64,000 nucleotides of DNA from positions 930,001 to 994,000 of the forward strand of contig OZ253939.1 in the NCBI GenBank assembly GCA_965267245.1, read 5' to 3'. The position numbers were made by a program, and so were the translations under genes. The stretch comes from JANSWY01 sp965267245 (GTDB lineage: Bacteria > Bacteroidota > Bacteroidia > Cytophagales > Cyclobacteriaceae). Below, one piece after another: positions 63,108-64,000 of the stretch; the first letter of the stretch is position 1; each line of letters starts with the position of its first letter. The notes under the pieces were generated by a model. It saw nothing but the letters and a program-made list of their open reading frames with translations. It searched no databases and had not been told where the DNA came from.

Positions 63108-64000
63108 TTAATTATACTTTTCACCTCTTGCGATAAGTTTTTCGAGTCCATCCTTTGATGATGGTAATCCCGGATGAATCACGCCTGCCGTACACTTTTC
63201 TGCAGCTTTTACCAGTTGCTCATATGTACCCGCATTCGGATCCTTGATATAAGCTTTGCCATCTTCATTGTATTGGAAAATCTTGGAGCTGATGTTTATA
63301 CACTCATCACAGGATGTACATTCATCTGTTTCCAGCCATGGAGCCATATACTGACCATTGGATTTAGCTTCCTGCTGCCCGGTATCATCTGTAGAACTAT
63401 CAGCTTCTGCCAGGTCAATGGCTATCTCCTCATCTGCCGCATTACCAGAAGCGAGTTTCATCAACCCTTTAGCCAGATTTGTAATTACCTCGTTCCTTAC
63501 TTTCTGCTCAATATTCTCGGTCTCTGCTTCCTCTTTTTTCACACCTGCTATTCCTTTCAGCATGATCCAGAAGTCTCTTCTCTCTTCACACGATTCCACA
63601 ATTTTACTGGCTACCATCACCCTGCTAAGTTGCTTTTTCTGATCAACTGTCCAGATGAATGGGAACTTACCTTCTCTATCATCATGATCCATCTCGATGA
63701 ATTTGGAAAGTTCAACCATATTGTCATTCCAGGTATCTCTAGGTGCTTTCCTGAAATGTTTTCTAAACCGTGCTTCTGTAAGAGCAAAATCAGCGAATGT
63801 CAATGCCAGATCCATTGATTTCTCTCGACCATTTTCCATGTATTTAAGTTTGTAGCTTGGCCATAATTCATCCATCTGTGGATTACCTGAAAGATCAAAG
63901 CAGACATCAGCTGTTTTACCCATTTCCGGGTTGTATTTGAATACAGGATAGGCCCTGGACTCTACAGCCATTTTCGCTTGTGCTGCCCCCATATCATCAC
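63108..64000 (-). CDS. C-terminal part of a pyruvate:ferredoxin oxidoreductase-like fusion (cut at window end)
   Basis: At least 297 residues; the frame stays open past base 64000, so the ATG at 63992 is probably internal. It begins MGAAQAKMAVESRAYPVFKYNPEMGKTADVCFDLSGNP, a linker found in large 2-oxoacid:ferredoxin oxidoreductase fusion proteins of Bacteroidota, and ends in a ferredoxin domain (ECTSCDECINISSKIF ... KCTAGVIHPG). The upstream domains (TPP, gamma) lie outside the window. It precedes rnfC directly and likely feeds ferredoxin to the complex. Confidence 0.72.
   Translation of the reverse strand, partial: DDMGAAQAKMAVESRAYPVFKYNPEMGKTADVCFDLSGNPQMDELWPSYKLKYMENGREKSMDLALTFADFALTEARFRKHFRKAPRDTWNDNMVELSKFIEMDHDDREGKFPFIWTVDQKKQLSRVMVASKIVESCEERRDFWIMLKGIAGVKKEEAETENIEQKVRNEVITNLAKGLMKLASGNAADEEIAIDLAEADSSTDDTGQQEAKSNGQYMAPWLETDECTSCDECINISSKIFQYNEDGKAYIKDPNAGTYEQLVKAAEKCTAGVIHPGLPSSKDGLEKLIARGEKYN

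Noticed and set aside
1..64000. tRNA, rRNA or prophage structural genes
   Set aside because: I looked through the spacers and saw no cloverleaf, rRNA-like or phage gene signal; a dedicated tRNA scan was not possible.

Overview
The window reads as a chromosomal segment of a marine-type Bacteroidota bacterium, most likely Cytophagales. Support comes from two giant adhesins with type IX secretion (T9SS) C-terminal sorting domains, a two-component regulator with Reg_prop propellers and a Y_Y_Y domain, SusC-style TonB-dependent receptors with an N-terminal carboxypeptidase-like domain, many exported or lipoprotein products, weak Shine-Dalgarno signals and AT-rich spacers. The lineage is an inference from gene content; no rRNA or tRNA gene was found.

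Layout. 1-5.2 kb: 3' end of a T9SS adhesin with 12 MBG-like repeats, a GNAT acetyltransferase pair and a lone receiver. 5.3-13.9 kb: two exported serine hydrolases of the class A beta-lactamase fold, a nucleotide-translocase-like carrier fused to HEAT repeats, a secreted dikinase with the domain order of glucan water dikinase, and an ECF sigma factor. 13.9-18.8 kb: a tight operon of C39-like peptidase, RimK-like ATP-grasp ligase, GCS2-type ligase and N-formylglutamate amidohydrolase-like protein, followed by PPK2; it looks like an amide-ligation pathway with unknown product. 18.9-30.9 kb: lipoproteins, an exported DinB protein, a large sensor kinase, two heme proteins, a tandem paralogue pair, a YjdM zinc-ribbon protein and a large exported protein.

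30.9-35.6 kb is the accessory part. It has a heptamer minisatellite and several dispersed palindromic repeats, an XRE/membrane/START operon with a good palindromic operator, an OsmC protein, a tyrosine recombinase remnant broken by two frameshifts, a possible cassette-like small ORF, and a two-gene alkylation-damage cassette (Oxygenase-NA-like dioxygenase plus a stand-alone Ada zinc domain). 35.6-49.2 kb: lipoproteins, class C beta-lactamase-like hydrolase, cytochrome c, DUF1080 protein, a 1,891-residue T9SS adhesin (LRR + SbsA-like Ig + MBG repeats), a TPR histidine kinase/LuxR regulator pair and a tandem UspA protein.

49.4-56.9 kb is an iron uptake block: two TonB-dependent receptors, feoA-feoB plus a tiny Cys-rich membrane protein, and a DtxR/MntR-type repressor. 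57-64 kb is one long minus-strand operon: the C-terminal part of a pyruvate:ferredoxin oxidoreductase-like protein, rnfC-D-G-E-A, a 66-residue Cys-rich membrane protein, a plant-type ferredoxin-NAD(P) reductase and rnfB. Together these connect low-potential ferredoxin, NAD(P)H and ion pumping, and iron supply for the Fe-S clusters is encoded next door.
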